64,000 bases of DNA, from the NCBI GenBank assembly GCA_007449985.2, contig VIIQ02000643.1:62001-126000 (forward strand), read 5' to 3'. Below are positions 1-10,339 of the stretch, in pieces (positions within the stretch are counted from its first letter, which is position 1; the number at the start of each line of letters is the position of its first letter). The translations under genes were made by a program, and so were the position numbers. This stretch comes from Desmodesmus armatus (taxonomy: Eukaryota; Chlorophyta; Chlorophyceae; Sphaeropleales; Scenedesmaceae). The notes under the pieces were generated by a model. That model had not been told where the DNA came from, ran no database searches, and worked only from the letters and a program-made list of their open reading frames with translations.

Positions 1-1580
1 TGACTTTCCAAAGGTGTAAGGTTGCTTGCGACTGTCGCAGCCGTTGCACTATGTCTGTCAGCAAGCTATGATGCCGGTGCTCTCGCATATCTTGTGGGTT
101 GGTTATCATCTTGTGTATTTGATACATGGACGTCTGGCTGTCTGTGGCTATGTGGATCTCTTCCTTTGGGCCAGGTTTAGCCAGTACATAGGCTTCCCTT
201 ATACCCACTAGTTCTGCCCGTGTGATGGTATTGACGTTGGGCAAGTACCTCTCGTTTTGCGCTGCGCAGGAGCCTCCTGTGATGGTGCAGTTGGTTGTGT
301 GAGCGCGGGCTTCGCTGGCATGGTTATCTGCCGGTTTGTAAATAGCTGCCGCTATGCTGACCCCTTTGCCTTCTATCTTGATGGCGCTGCCATCAGTGTA
401 GTAGAAGTCTCTCCAGTCAAAGCGTAGAGGTGGGGGTGTGTTGGTTTCTTGTGGAGAGCATTTTGAGAGGTCTGGTGCTTGCCATCCCTCTTGTGGGTCT
501 GGTGCTGGGGCTGCCCAAGTTGAGTTTTTGAAGGCTTTGGTGCGTGGAAGGCGCCTTTGCGTCCAGATTTGCTCTGGCGACCAGTCATTTGGATGGCATT
601 GTATGCGCACTACGTGCTTGCTAGTTGCTCGTTGTCCCTTCAGGTGGGCAGTGCAAAGACGTGACATACGGTACAGCCAGCTATGGTCATATGTGTGCTT
701 GGGTTCAAGAGATGCGTACCCTTCAGTATTACCGACGCTTACGATGTGCAGCCCCCATTTGGAGGGAGTCTGTTTTTGGAAGGGGGATGTGCCGGGGGCA
801 TCCCTGTGCATGGCCGTGTGTGGGATGGTCAACAGCCCGCGGCACCAGCCTTTGTACCTCTGCAGTGTAGAGCTGTATGGGTTGCCCTTGTCTCCGTTTA
901 ATGGGAGCGCTAGGACAGTGAGGGTGGGGGTCCGTGTATGTTGGGCGCTTTGCAAGGCCCATGCAAGGGCTCTTTGGGCTTGCTTTGTATCGCATGGTGG
1001 AGTCGCAAGTGACAGCCCTGTCCACCTGACAGAGAGGCTGTCGTAGCTGGCTCCGAAGGCTGCATCTTCAGCATGCTCGGTCCAGAAGTGATGGGTGGTG
1101 GGGTGCACTGTGAAGGGCGTCGTCATGCGTTCAGTGGCGCCTTGGAATGTGTTCAGGATGATGGCTTTCAGGTTCGGTGAGATCGTGTTGTCTATATTTT
1201 GTTGTTTGTTGTTCTTTTTGCCATAAATGCTGTATCTGGTGCACAATTTTGCGATTTCGTTTTCTGTTGAATCTTGTGGTGAGTTCTGTTGGTGGCGCTG
1301 AAACAGGTGACGGAGAGTCTGCGGTGTAAGCATGCCACAGCACGTGCCATCCGGCTGGTACACACATGCCGCCGTGACCGTGGTTAGTGTAGGCTCCTCT
1401 TTTGGGGGGCTTGGCAGACTGATCCCCTCCACTGTCCTTATTGCAATTGTGCTCTTGCCTTGGGGGTGGATGTCCACGTGTGGATTGATGGGCGCCGGGT
1501 GAATGTGAATTTGCTTCCGGATGTTGTCTCCTAGTGTCACGTCATAGAGGCGTTCACTCGCTCGTTGTTGGTTGCTCTGC
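1..1580 (-). pseudogene. LINE ORF2 part 5: Cys-rich linker, PCIF1-like methyltransferase-type domain, RNase H (cut by window start)
   Basis: A single frame is open from about 1580 to position 1. It starts SERLYDVTLGDN, passes a Cys-rich patch (CVYQPDGTCCGML, about 1330-1366), then a domain with FWTEHAEDAAFG, WTGLSLATPPC and PTLTVLALPLN (about 720-1110). That spacing (FG, W-x-G, a PP motif, then a hydrophobic strand ending in P) resembles the PCIF1/CAPAM-type N6-adenine methyltransferase fold, with TPPC where NPPF is expected. RNase H follows: YYTDGS (first Asp, about 387-404), TRAEL (Glu, about 208-222) and IATDSQ (second Asp, about 132-146). The protein runs off the window. RNase H is firm; the methyltransferase assignment is moderate. 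Confidence 0.75.
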
Positions 1581-2684
1581 GCTGTCGCTCGGCACTCCGA
1601 GTCTGGCAGGACGTACTTCGCGGGGCATGGTACTGGCACCCAGCAGGATGTCCAGTGCTTGAATTGCTTCTTCTGTGCCGTTTGCCCTTACTGTTTCAGC
1701 TGGTTCTGGGCAGGGTTTGATGCTGACTTTGAACAGTGTCAGCTTGTCCTTGTCTACTGCAGACAGCTCACCTGCTTGGCATTCCCAGCACTTGCCATTG
1801 GTGTACTGATTGTTTCGTCGCGTAAGCGGACCGTGGCCTGTGCAGGTTGTGTGGCAGACCCGATTACATGATGTACATTGCAGGATATCCTGGTCATACT
1901 TTTCTGTCGGCTCATAGTGTAGGGGGGTGATGTCTGTCCAGCAGCATTCACATGGCCGTGTCAAGTTTAGCAGTGCTTTGTCGGCAAATGTGGCTGGGGT
2001 GGCAGTCTGAATCTCGTAGCCCATGATGGTTTGCAGCTCTGCCGCCCAGCCCGGCATTATGGCTTCTTTCCACTTTACTATCACTTGCTCCTGAGTTTCG
2101 CCTTGTTGACGGCGCCGTTTGCCTTTGCCTATGTGCTTTGTTGCCTAGGCCAATCCCTCTACTGAGACAATCTCATCCGTTGAGGGGTCCATGTATGTGG
2201 TGTATAGCTTGAGGGCTGCATCGGGTGTGGGTTTCATGGCCTTGAATGCAGCGTAACCTGTCTGTGCTTTGGGGGTTCTGCTGGGATAGGTTTGTCCACC
2301 GTGGCGAATATTGGCTGTTTTGTGGGTCCGTGCCTGGGTTAGTTTGTTTCTGTACGTGTCCAGGGTGTCCCGCATTTGTAGGAGTGGGGTAAGGGACTGG
2401 ACCTTGTAGTTTGATAGTAGTTCCAGAGGTGTGCGTGGCTTGCTTGTGGGGTTGGTTGGCCATCTTACCTTGAGAGTTTGGAGCACCTGTGGGTGGAGTG
2501 GAACTGGTGTTGCAGGTGTCTGGGGTGTTGCTGTTTGTTCACCGGTGGCAAGAGTGTGGGCTAGTCGCCCCCAAGCTCTTTGATGTTTTGTTTTGACAAG
2601 GCGGCTGCTCACCAGCCTTCGTAGGTGGGAGGGTGGAAGGACGTGTGTCCTGTTTGGAGACAGTAGTTGTTCTATCCTGTTTAC
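1554..2684 (-). pseudogene. LINE ORF2 part 4: post-RT region with C4HC3 PHD-type finger
   Basis: Same frame as the RT core, broken once by TAG at 2145-2147. After a basic linker (KGKRRRQQGE) there is a Cys/His pattern C-x2-C, then C-x2-C-x4-H-x2-C (CTSCNRVCHTTC), then C-x2-C (CWEC), between about 1770 and 1960. This is the full ligand set of a C4HC3 PHD finger. PHD fingers usually read histone tails, so it could direct insertion to particular chromatin; that is inference. The frame ends at a stop at 1554, but the downstream frame (next entry) begins near 1580, so a one-base shift is likely there. Confidence 0.75.
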
Positions 2685-4013
2685 TCAGATGTGTTGTAAG
2701 AGGTATATGTCTCGTATGAGTTGGGTGTCTAGGCTGTCTGGTACCGCTGCTGCAATCGCCTGTGGTATGTTGGTGAGTTGAGAGGGGATGTGGTACTCTT
2801 TGGCGCCCCGTTGCAGAGTCTGTCCCACCTTTTCAAAGGATATCAATTGCCGCACTCGCAGGCTATGATTGAGCAGGTGTGGAAGGTGCTGTGTCATGAC
2901 TACATCCACTCCTTGTAGTTGCATATCAAGCATTGCTTGTGTTATGACCCCTAATGCACCCGGCGCATTTAAAGAGCGGGTCAGTCTCTGGATGTTGCAC
3001 ACCGTTTGTTCTGTCTCCAAGGAGTGACATCCTAGGCCACCTTGACTTTTGCTGAGGTGGGCCGCTGCTGACGACATGTGTACAGGCAGGCGGTAGGCTT
3101 GTTTGGTGGCACGTGTGAGCAGTGAGTCGAGGCTCTTGATCTCTGCTCGGGTGTAAGGGCTGGCAACAAGTGGGTAGGCTATGGATGTGCGGAGTGATGT
3201 TTCTATGATGCGTTGTTTTTGTCCTGTGGTCAGGGGGCTGCTCTTCAGGTGTTGAACACGAGAGCGGATGTCCTTCAGAGTGGCTGCAAGTTGCGGCTTG
3301 TAGTTGAGGTCGACTGTGAGGAGGACGCCTAGGTGCTTGAAGGGAGAGGTGGGTGGCAGGAAGGTGACGCTCTGGGTGTCTGCGCCGGGGGCTCGAAGGC
3401 TGCATGGTTCAGGGGCTAGCCTAATTGCACCCAACATGGTTCTTAATCGTTCCTCATCATATGGGTGTGTAGGCAAGCTGCCATGTAGAGCTCCAGTGAT
3501 CTGGCTTTTGGTTGCATTGACCTGCAGCTTACCCCACTCTGCATATGCTGCTAGCTTTTGGGCTTGGTGTTTCATGTTGGCTAGTCCTTGTTTACCTCCA
3601 GTGATTACGTTCAAATCGTCAGCATAGGTGTTGTCAGTCATCTGGTGTTGGTCCTGAAGTTTGGGGTCGTGCGCCAATGCCCCAAACTTGTAGCCCTTGT
3701 TGCCTGCCCTTAGCCACCTCAGCAGTGGTTCCATATACAGTATGAAAAGGAATGGAGAGAGGCTGTCACCTTGAATGGTGCCCCGCCCAAAATCAAGTGG
3801 GTCTAGGTCTCCATGGGGGGTCCGCACCACTGTGCGTGCGTTGGTGTAGAGGTCTTTGACAGTTTCTATGGCATCGGTTGGGAACCCCAGGTCATACAGT
3901 ATCATGAGCAGCTTCCTGTGTGAGATGGTGTCAAATGCTTCTGTCATGTCAGTGAACAGCAAGAAAATGTCTTGCTTTGTGAGCAGTGTGTCTTCCATGG
4001 CCATGATCATCAT
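2685..4013 (-). pseudogene. LINE ORF2 part 3: reverse transcriptase catalytic core and thumb
   Basis: This frame contains RT motif A (FTDMTEAFD, near 3940), motif B (GTIQGDSLSPFLF, near 3770), the catalytic box (NTYADDLNVI, near 3620) and the following FKHLGVLL motif. Both catalytic aspartates of YADD are intact. A thumb-like region follows. The frame ends at a TGA (2685-2687) but stays open immediately after it, so this is a nonsense change rather than the natural end of the protein. The RT would copy element RNA by target-primed reverse transcription at a nick made by the APE domain. Confidence 0.9.
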
Positions 4014-4014
4014 C

Positions 4015-5776
4015 TCAATCTGTTTGGGCCGTAGCCCGTTTGTTCCTGAAACCCCCTTGCGACGCTGTGAGGAAGCCTGATCTTTCAGCTCTGTCCGTCA
4101 TCGCCATTGTTATCATCTTGGTCCACAGCTTGTACATTGTGTTTTCCAGTCCTATGCGTCTGTAGTACTTAAGTTCTAGTGGCGTGCCCTTGTTCTTGTA
4201 TAGCAATATTGTAGTGGATTCTTTCCAGGAGTCAGGGGTCAGCCCTGTTGTCCACATGATCTTCACCATGTTGTGGAGTGTTCTATGGGCAGTGGGCGGG
4301 AGGGTGCGTAAAATTTCGTTCGGAATGCCGTCCGGCCCCGGGCATGTTCCCAAGCGCAAGGCAGCGAGGCATCTGTGGAAGGCAAATTCATCGTCAATCA
4401 GGTCGTACATCCATGTCCTGTCGTGCAGTTCGGGTTGCGACATCATCCCATTGTATGCGGCAAACCCCGGGGTGTCGAAGGGGTACGCCCTATTAACGTG
4501 GGGAAGGTACTCCATGGGGGTATTCAAGTCGTCTGGGTTTGCTATTTTGCGTGAGTAGTAGTCTGTCATCTCCGCTTTGATCGTCTGCGCGTCCGTGGTC
4601 ACTGCGCCAGTCGCGGTTTTCAATGCCCGCAGGGCAAGGCGGGGAGTGGGCTGGTGGCGTCCTGTGGCGATTCTATTGCCTATTTTTTGGCGCTTTTCGG
4701 CCAGTTCTTGGCTTTGTTTGGCTGCTTGCTGGGCCCACAGTCGAGGGTGCTCATCATCAATGGCGTTGAGCTTGTGCTTCAGTGTGGTGTACGCAGCTCT
4801 CAATGTAGCGAGCGCGGGTTCCCCTTGGTGGCGTTGAGCCCTTTCATGCACAGCTTCTTGCAGCAACGGCTGTTCGAACTCATCAGGCAGATGCATGTCT
4901 TCAGCTGTGGCGGTCCTTATCATCCTGAGTTGTGTTGAGGCTTCTTTTTTGGCCGCGATGATACTCTTGCGTTGTTTGGCGATCGTTCGCGGGCAGTGGT
5001 GGCCACGGGTTGCAGCTGGGTCTATTGTGATGGTAGCGCATGTGGTGAGGGCTATAGAGTGTGATTGTTCGAGCGCATCTGTGATCTGCTTGCCAAGGGC
5101 ATTCACAACATCCCTTGTTTGGGTTTGGTCTATGTGGGTCAGTGGCTGCGGCTTTGTGGCGTTAGGGCAAGATGTTTCTACTTCATTCCAATGCGGCCTG
5201 ACCTGTGTCTTGACAATGCGGTCAGTGTTGCCCGCCAGGTCACCCCAGAGTTGTGCTTGTGTGCTGGCAAGCGCGTGGCGTAAGGCTCTTGTGTCTGTGG
5301 GGGCCATTGGTGTTTTGAGTTTCGCAACGGGATGTGTTGCTGTGGTGGGGGTCAGGGGTGGCAGGACCCCTAGTTGCATGTATTGTATCTTGGCAATCAG
5401 TACATCGTGGTCAAGGTTTGTGCCAGCCATACTTTGTGTTTCAGTTTGTGTGTGCAGCAGAGGTTTCAAACTGAGTATGTCATCCAGGCGACTGTAGGGG
5501 GTGTTATCAGCTCCCTTTCTGTAGGTGAGGCTCCTTGCTGTGCCCTGAACAGGGGCGTCGAGCGCAATCAGGCCGTTGGCTGCTATGAAATCTCAGTGGA
5601 GGGTGTCTGCAGGAGTCTTGCCGCTGACTCTGTCTTCTTGGTGCACGACGGCGTTGAAATCTCCAGCTATCAGCATTTGGTCTTGGTTTGTCCGGGCATC
5701 AGTGATAAGTTGGGAGACGTGTTTGTATAACTCCTTTCGGGTTGGCATTTGGTGTGGGCAGTACACATTGCCACCA
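4015..5776 (-). pseudogene. LINE ORF2 part 2: C-terminal half of APE and N-terminal part of reverse transcriptase
   Basis: This continues the APE domain in the frame entered after the lesion near 5770. It carries GDFNAVVHQED (Asp/Asn catalytic motif) and, near 5410, NLDHDVL in place of the usual SDH motif. A TGA at 5593-5595 interrupts it, probably where Trp stood. After about 250 residues of linker comes the start of the RT domain: DSWKESTTILLYKNKG, YYRRIGL and GFRNKRATAQ. The frame then breaks at 4018-4022, where CAAACAG has one more A than the reading frame needs. Everything fits a LINE RT of the I/Dualen type. Confidence 0.85.
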
Positions 5777-7745
5777 AGTGCACAGGCGTAGAGTTGGGTC
5801 GCCTCAGGCTTGCATGTATCAGGAAGCCGTTCAATTCAGCGGGGGAGGATAGTACCTCCAGCTCCCCTAACTCTGTAAGTGTCTTTGATACGGCAATCAA
5901 GACCCCTGCTTTGCTTGCATTGGGGTGTGTTGTGTGCTTTACAGTGTAGCCTGTGAACAGCCGGTGCAGCCATTGCTTTTGCGGCTGGCTTTTCAATTTG
6001 GTCTCTGTTACTATCAGAATGTCCGGAGGCTGTGGTGTGCTCAGTATGGTCTGCAGGTCGACCACATGTGATCGCAGGCCTCTGGCATTTACTGTTGCTA
6101 GCGTCATTGTTTGGAGAGTGTCACACCCTGTCCAAGGGTGTGAGTCATTTGCTGCCGTGTGTATCTGCGGCTCTGGGTGGAGGGGTCTGTCAGTTGATGG
6201 TGGGGGCTGGATTGTGCTGTCCTGGGCGGGGGGTGTGGTGGTATGACTGTCTGGCATGGAGGCCTGATAGTATTGTGTGATCTTGGGCTGTGTGCGCTGG
6301 AGTGTATTGCTGGCATGGTGTCTACGTGCCGTGTGGGAGCCTTTGGGCCCTGTGGGCTGTGCTGGCTGTCGGCGGGTTTTTCTTGGTTTGATGGCTTTTG
6401 CGAGGGTCTCTTTAAGTTGAGTGTGGTGGCACTGAGCAGTTTGCTGGCCGGGCGTACACCTCGTGAGGGGTGCGCCTTGTTGTGGGGGGATGGGGGCAGC
6501 AGTGCGTCCTTCTGCGTACCTTTCCATTATGCTGCGGGTTTGGTCTGTTGTCACTTGTAGTTGGGGCCCATACACTAGAGGGTACAGGTTGAATGGCACG
6601 CCAGCAAGAGCATCTTGGCCCTGTGCTCGCTGGCTGTTCGGTGGTGTGCGAATAGTGCCAGCATTTGTGTAGGCGTCAATGGCCACAAGGCAGTAGATTT
6701 GAACTCCTGTCAGCTCTTGCCAGTCTGTATCCGTCATACGCTTACAACAGCCCCCTGTGTTGCGGTGTATGATGCTGTCCAGATTATACCAGTTGTGGTT
6801 TATCGGGCTTTGCGCTATGGTGTAGTAGTGGCCTTCAAACATGGTTTCATCAAGCACGAGAAATTGTGTACATCCTTGGGGGAGCTCTGCAAGGGTTGTA
6901 GCTTGAGTGGGGAGTGCTTCGTCTGCAGTGGGTTCTGGCTGCACCAGAACACATTTAAGCATGGCGTGGTGGGAAGTGTGCTCGTACAGCCAGTGGTTTA
7001 AGGATTCAACGTGATAGAGGCCCCGGCTTGTGTAGAAGGGCAGGTCTGCGTCTGCTGCGTCCCACCCTCTGGCGGGTATTTTGGTCCTGTGGAGGTAGCC
7101 TGAGATGTATGCAGGGCCCCGCACTGCCTGTCTTCCCAGCATGGAGTTGAGGGCGTGGGCTCCGCAATGAAGCTCCGCTTGGTCTTCAGCATATAAGCCT
7201 ACTGCTTGTGGGCAAACATGCAGGTCTGGCTGGGGTGTGACTGGAGTGTGGCTGGATGCACCTCCGCCCACAGCACAGGCCCTGTGTGTTTGTTGTGCGG
7301 TGCTTTCTTCTGTGGTTGTGCTGGTGCTGTTGGTTGAGGAACTGCCTGTTCTGGGATCCGCTGCCATTGCCACTGGCAGTCTGGGACAGTAAGTGACTGT
7401 GTCCTTAGGCACTGCTTTGTTGGGGTCTTGACTGTAAAATCCATTTGGAATTATTTTGTTACGGATATAAGGGTAGTCTTGCATGGGAATTGCTTCTGCA
7501 ATGTGTCTGACAGTGTGTTGATGTTTTGGTTGCTGCAAGTATTTCAGCTGCCTGTCATAGTATTTATGTTTCCTGTAGTTCGCTAGCCGAGCGTAATATG
7601 GTTGTTTCTCAAAGCTCAGTCGGTACAGCTGTTCCAGCATATTGACTGCTCGATCAAGTTTGCCTATCGCGGCCCCTGTTCGGATGGAGCTAGCGGTTGA
7701 GCGCGTACTGTGTCGGTGTTGTTTGGGTATTGTTTTGTTTTGCAT
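5670..7745 (-). pseudogene. LINE ORF2 part 1: Josephin-like cysteine protease plus N-terminal half of APE endonuclease
   Basis: The frame opens at an ATG (7743-7745) inside the end of ORF1. Around residue 195 it has the motif HCGAHALN and, about 115 residues later, GHYYTIA followed by WYNLDS. This Cys...His...Asn/Asp order and the CxxHALN signature resemble Josephin-type (ataxin-3 fold) cysteine proteases. The domain spans roughly 6660-7200. After a Pro/Gln-rich linker the AP-endonuclease fold begins near 6107 with TVNARGL and ILIVTETKL. The APE frame is lost near 5770, where one base appears to be missing; the correct frame then continues through GDFNAV (about 5661-5676). The protease may process the polyprotein or act on ubiquitin-like substrates; both are inference. 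Confidence 0.8.
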
Positions 7746-9244
7746 TGGCCTATCATCTTACCGTGCTGCCACAGCAGCATCACCAGCAGGGGTAGGGTCC
7801 AGGGCATTGTAAGCAGCAAGAAGTTGGGTTGTGTTGGGAGATCGGTAGTTGTGTGGCGGTGTAGGCCAAAGCTACTCATTAAGGGGATTGTGGGACTGCC
7901 ACAGCGTGCTGAGCCCTGCACGACTGGTGCGGCACTGCTGTTATGCCAGTCTGGTATGAAGGCAGGATGTGTTGTGCTCAGTCTGGTTTGTTGTGCACTT
8001 GATTCATCCTGTTTGCAGCCGTGACTTTGAACTGTTGTGCTTGGCAGTGCTGTCTTGTTTGCTTTCGTCTGCTCGCTGTTCTGGTCCTGTTGTTCTTGCT
8101 CCCTTGCGTACCTGTCTGCGGCCACTGCAGTGAGTGGTGCAGAGCCACAGTATGTCTCGTCCCATTTGCTGCAACGTAGAGGGCTCAAAGCATCCCACCT
8201 GGACTCAGCTAGCACATGAGTGCGTGTTGCAGCCTGCACCCTCTGGCTATGGATTACAGCAGTTTCCCACCCCAAATGCTCCGTCTGCTGTTGTTCAGTC
8301 GCATCATCTGTCTGCCTGTCGATACTGTAATCAGCAGCACACCTCACTGCTTCTGCCCGTCCCCGCTTTTCAGCGGAGGCTGCTGGCCTCGCTATTGGTA
8401 GGACAGTCCACCCACTTGCCTTCAGGGTCCTGCTCAGTGCCTCTGCATACTGCTGGGTTGCCCAAAGCTGCATGTTCTGCGTGCTACCTGTCCTTCGCCT
8501 GCCGCACCCTGTGCCTCCGGCTTGTTCCATTGCCGGCAGCCTGACATTCAGCCCTGTGTGCCGGCACAGACATTGGGCAGGTGGTGGGAGCGTTGTGGCA
8601 GCGGCTGTCAGTGTCTCATTCTTGGCATGTGAGGAGGGGGTGTGGCTCAGAATATTGCTGCATGCCCAAGGTACAGATGATATGTGCTGGCATGAGGCTG
8701 TGCACACTGTGTGGATGTTGTTCCGTGTACTGAAAGGCACATTTGACGGGTGTGTGTGTTGCGCCAGGCTGCCGCGGGCTTTGCCGGGCGGCCTTCCTGA
8801 CGTCATGCTTGAGTGGGCAGTTTGCAAAGGGGTGGGGTGCGGCACAGCACAGGTGTGCGTTGGTGGTAAGATGATGGGGCGTGGGTGGAAAGGTGTGGTG
8901 AGGGGCAGCTCCTTGTACCTGCAGGTTGGGTGGGTGGTGGTGGGTTCAAGTGTCGGGGTGTGTGTGTGTGCCATGCGTGAGTAATGGGGGGGCTGTTTGG
9001 TTGGCGGGGAGGTGACAACAAGGGTTGGGTGCGGCTGGGGAGTTCTGGCCGATGGGTGGGGGGTGGTTGCTGCGGGAAGCTGGCCCTTCTTGGTGCCCTT
9101 GGGTGTGTCTGCCCTCCCACAACCCACCAGGTGCATGGCCTCCACCTGCGCGCGCGCCACTGCTGTGGCGTCCTCGCCCTCCTCGCTGTGGTTGGGCTCA
9201 GCGGCGGCTGCTGTGTCCATGGCAGCTGCTGTGGACACCTCCAT
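7664..9244 (-). CDS. LINE ORF1, low-complexity Pro/Thr/His-rich protein
   Basis: This is an open frame of 526 codons beginning at an ATG (9242-9244). It sits at the 5' end of the LINE and overlaps the protease ORF by 82 nt in another frame, as expected for a two-ORF LINE. The first ~110 residues are Ala/Glu- then Pro/Thr/His-rich. The later part (residues ~250-430) is more ordinary, with charged and Gln-rich stretches. No CCHC knuckle, RRM or coiled coil was recognised. The bases coding the first ~110 residues recur exactly at 25,798-26,127. ORF1 proteins usually bind the element RNA; that role is assumed from position, not shown by sequence. Confidence 0.5.
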   Translation of the reverse strand: MEVSTAAAMDTAAAAEPNHSEEGEDATAVARAQVEAMHLVGCGRADTPKGTKKGQLPAATTPHPSARTPQPHPTLVVTSPPTKQPPHYSRMAHTHTPTLEPTTTHPTCRYKELPLTTPFHPRPIILPPTHTCAVPHPTPLQTAHSSMTSGRPPGKARGSLAQHTHPSNVPFSTRNNIHTVCTASCQHISSVPWACSNILSHTPSSHAKNETLTAAATTLPPPAQCLCRHTGLNVRLPAMEQAGGTGCGRRRTGSTQNMQLWATQQYAEALSRTLKASGWTVLPIARPAASAEKRGRAEAVRCAADYSIDRQTDDATEQQQTEHLGWETAVIHSQRVQAATRTHVLAESRWDALSPLRCSKWDETYCGSAPLTAVAADRYAREQEQQDQNSEQTKANKTALPSTTVQSHGCKQDESSAQQTRLSTTHPAFIPDWHNSSAAPVVQGSARCGSPTIPLMSSFGLHRHTTTDLPTQPNFLLLTMPWTLPLLVMLLWQHGKMIGQCKTKQYPNNTDTVRAQPLAPSEQGPR

Positions 9245-9467
9245 GGGGGCTGGGGCTCATTGTGGGTGCTGGGGCGGCTGCTGCATCGGCCAGCCCGGCG
9301 ATTTGTCTGGTGTAACTGTTCTATGTGGTGTGTCAGGCAGCTGACGAGACTTTCCCGTGGACAGGAAATCGGGGCCCAGCGCTGACGCTATATAGTTTCT
9401 GAGTAGAGGAAACTATGGCCCATTTTATCAGCTGTTGTCGACAATCAAACAAACGAAAAACTTATTC

Positions 9468-9735
9468 TGGATACGGTAGGGTGCCGTGAAGCCATTCCCG
9501 CCCTGTCCCGATGCGTGTTATGGTCGCAGGATATGCCGAAATTGCCTTATGAGCTATGTTATATGCGCTGCTTGACAGATACCGCAGTCCTGAGTGCTAA
9601 ACACGAGGGATGTAGGCCCTGGAAGCCCAGGCCAGGTGTTGCCTTACAGTTGGGGTGGACCACAATGTGCACTGACTCATGCCTTATAATTAGGGTGCCT
9701 TATGAGGTGACACATATGTAATTGCAGGGGGTGCC
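9468..9735. repeat. Dispersed repeat rich in TTAGGGTG-type motifs, member 1
   Basis: This stretch shares a long, imperfect match with 13,930-14,220 and its copy 28,427-28,717. Shared blocks include CATTCCCGCCCTGTCCCGAT, GAAGCCCAGGCCAGGTG and GTGGACCACAATGTGCA, each followed by ATTAGGGTG-like words. A matching end, GGGTGATTACGGTA, occurs at about 9980-9993. No open frame explains it. It lies just upstream of the LINE 5' end. It may be a non-autonomous element or a degenerate telomere-derived repeat. Confidence 0.6.
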
Positions 9736-9989
9736 AAAAGCAGCTCCCCAGCTGAGTATACAGCCGGGATGGACCACAGCACCATTTGTATGCAAACAAT
9801 ACATATCTAGGTTACTCCTCCTGTGCGGTGTGGGCTTGGCAGCCCCTGCATGCTCTACACAAGGGTCGCCAGCCATCTGCTGCTGTCTAGCTGTCAACTG
9901 GGTGTAGCGGACATGTGTCGCCCTCTGCAAGCCAGAATCACGCCTTCACATTGTGGTTATACGTATCTGATGCTTATGAGGGTGATTAC

Positions 9990-10335
9990 GGTACCAGACA
10001 CCCCCCTGCCCTCTGCCCTCTGTCCACCAGACACCCCCCTGCCCTCTGCCCTCTGGCATTCTACCCACTTTGGGCCATTCCACCCACTCCAGGTCACTCT
10101 TGCAGTTTTGCTGGAACAACTTCCAAGTCCACCAGACACCCCCCTGCCCCCTGCACTCTGGCATTCTACCCACTCTGGGCCATTCCACCCACTCCAAGTC
10201 ACTCTGGCTGTTTTGCTGGAGAGTTTTATAACTCCACGAGCCCTACCCCCCCCCCCCTGCATTCTGGCCCAGGAATGATTCCACCCACTCAGAGCCATTC
10301 CACCCACTCTGGGCCATTCTGGCAGTCCACCAGCC
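9990..10335. repeat. Minisatellite with ~105 bp units
   Basis: Two full units and one partial unit are arranged head to tail. Each holds CCAGACACCCCCCTGCC, a CTCTGGCATTCTACCCACT block and CATTCCACCCACTC, then a GTTTTGCTGGA segment. Smaller duplications are nested inside. Open frames on both strands here are only repeat translations. Confidence 0.75.
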
Positions 10336-10339
10336 GCTC

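Larger units (their letters stand above)
1..9400 (-). mobile_element. Dualen/RandI-like LINE (non-LTR retrotransposon), decayed, 3' end beyond window
   Basis: One element on the minus strand can be followed through overlapping frames for over 9 kb. Domain order is ORF1 (7664-9244), cysteine protease (about 6660-7200), APE endonuclease (about 5400-6107), reverse transcriptase (about 2700-4500), PHD-type finger (about 1750-1960), Cys-rich linker (about 1320-1370), methyltransferase-like domain (about 720-1110) and RNase H (1-415). A LINE carrying APE, RT, RNase H and a cysteine protease matches the published Dualen (RandI) family of Chlamydomonas. The restriction-like endonuclease of Dualen is not seen and could lie beyond position 1. 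Lesions are frameshifts near 5770, at 4018-4022 and near 1580, and stops at 5593-5595, 2685-2687 and 2145-2147. The 5' boundary near 9400 is approximate, and no target-site duplication was identified. Confidence 0.85.

Noticed and set aside
5065..6560. Several plus-strand frames opposite the LINE
   Set aside because: Shadows of ORF2; no motifs and no splice signals.
8472..9385. Plus-strand Gly/Cys/Trp-rich frames
   Set aside because: Complement of the Pro/His/Thr-rich LINE ORF1.
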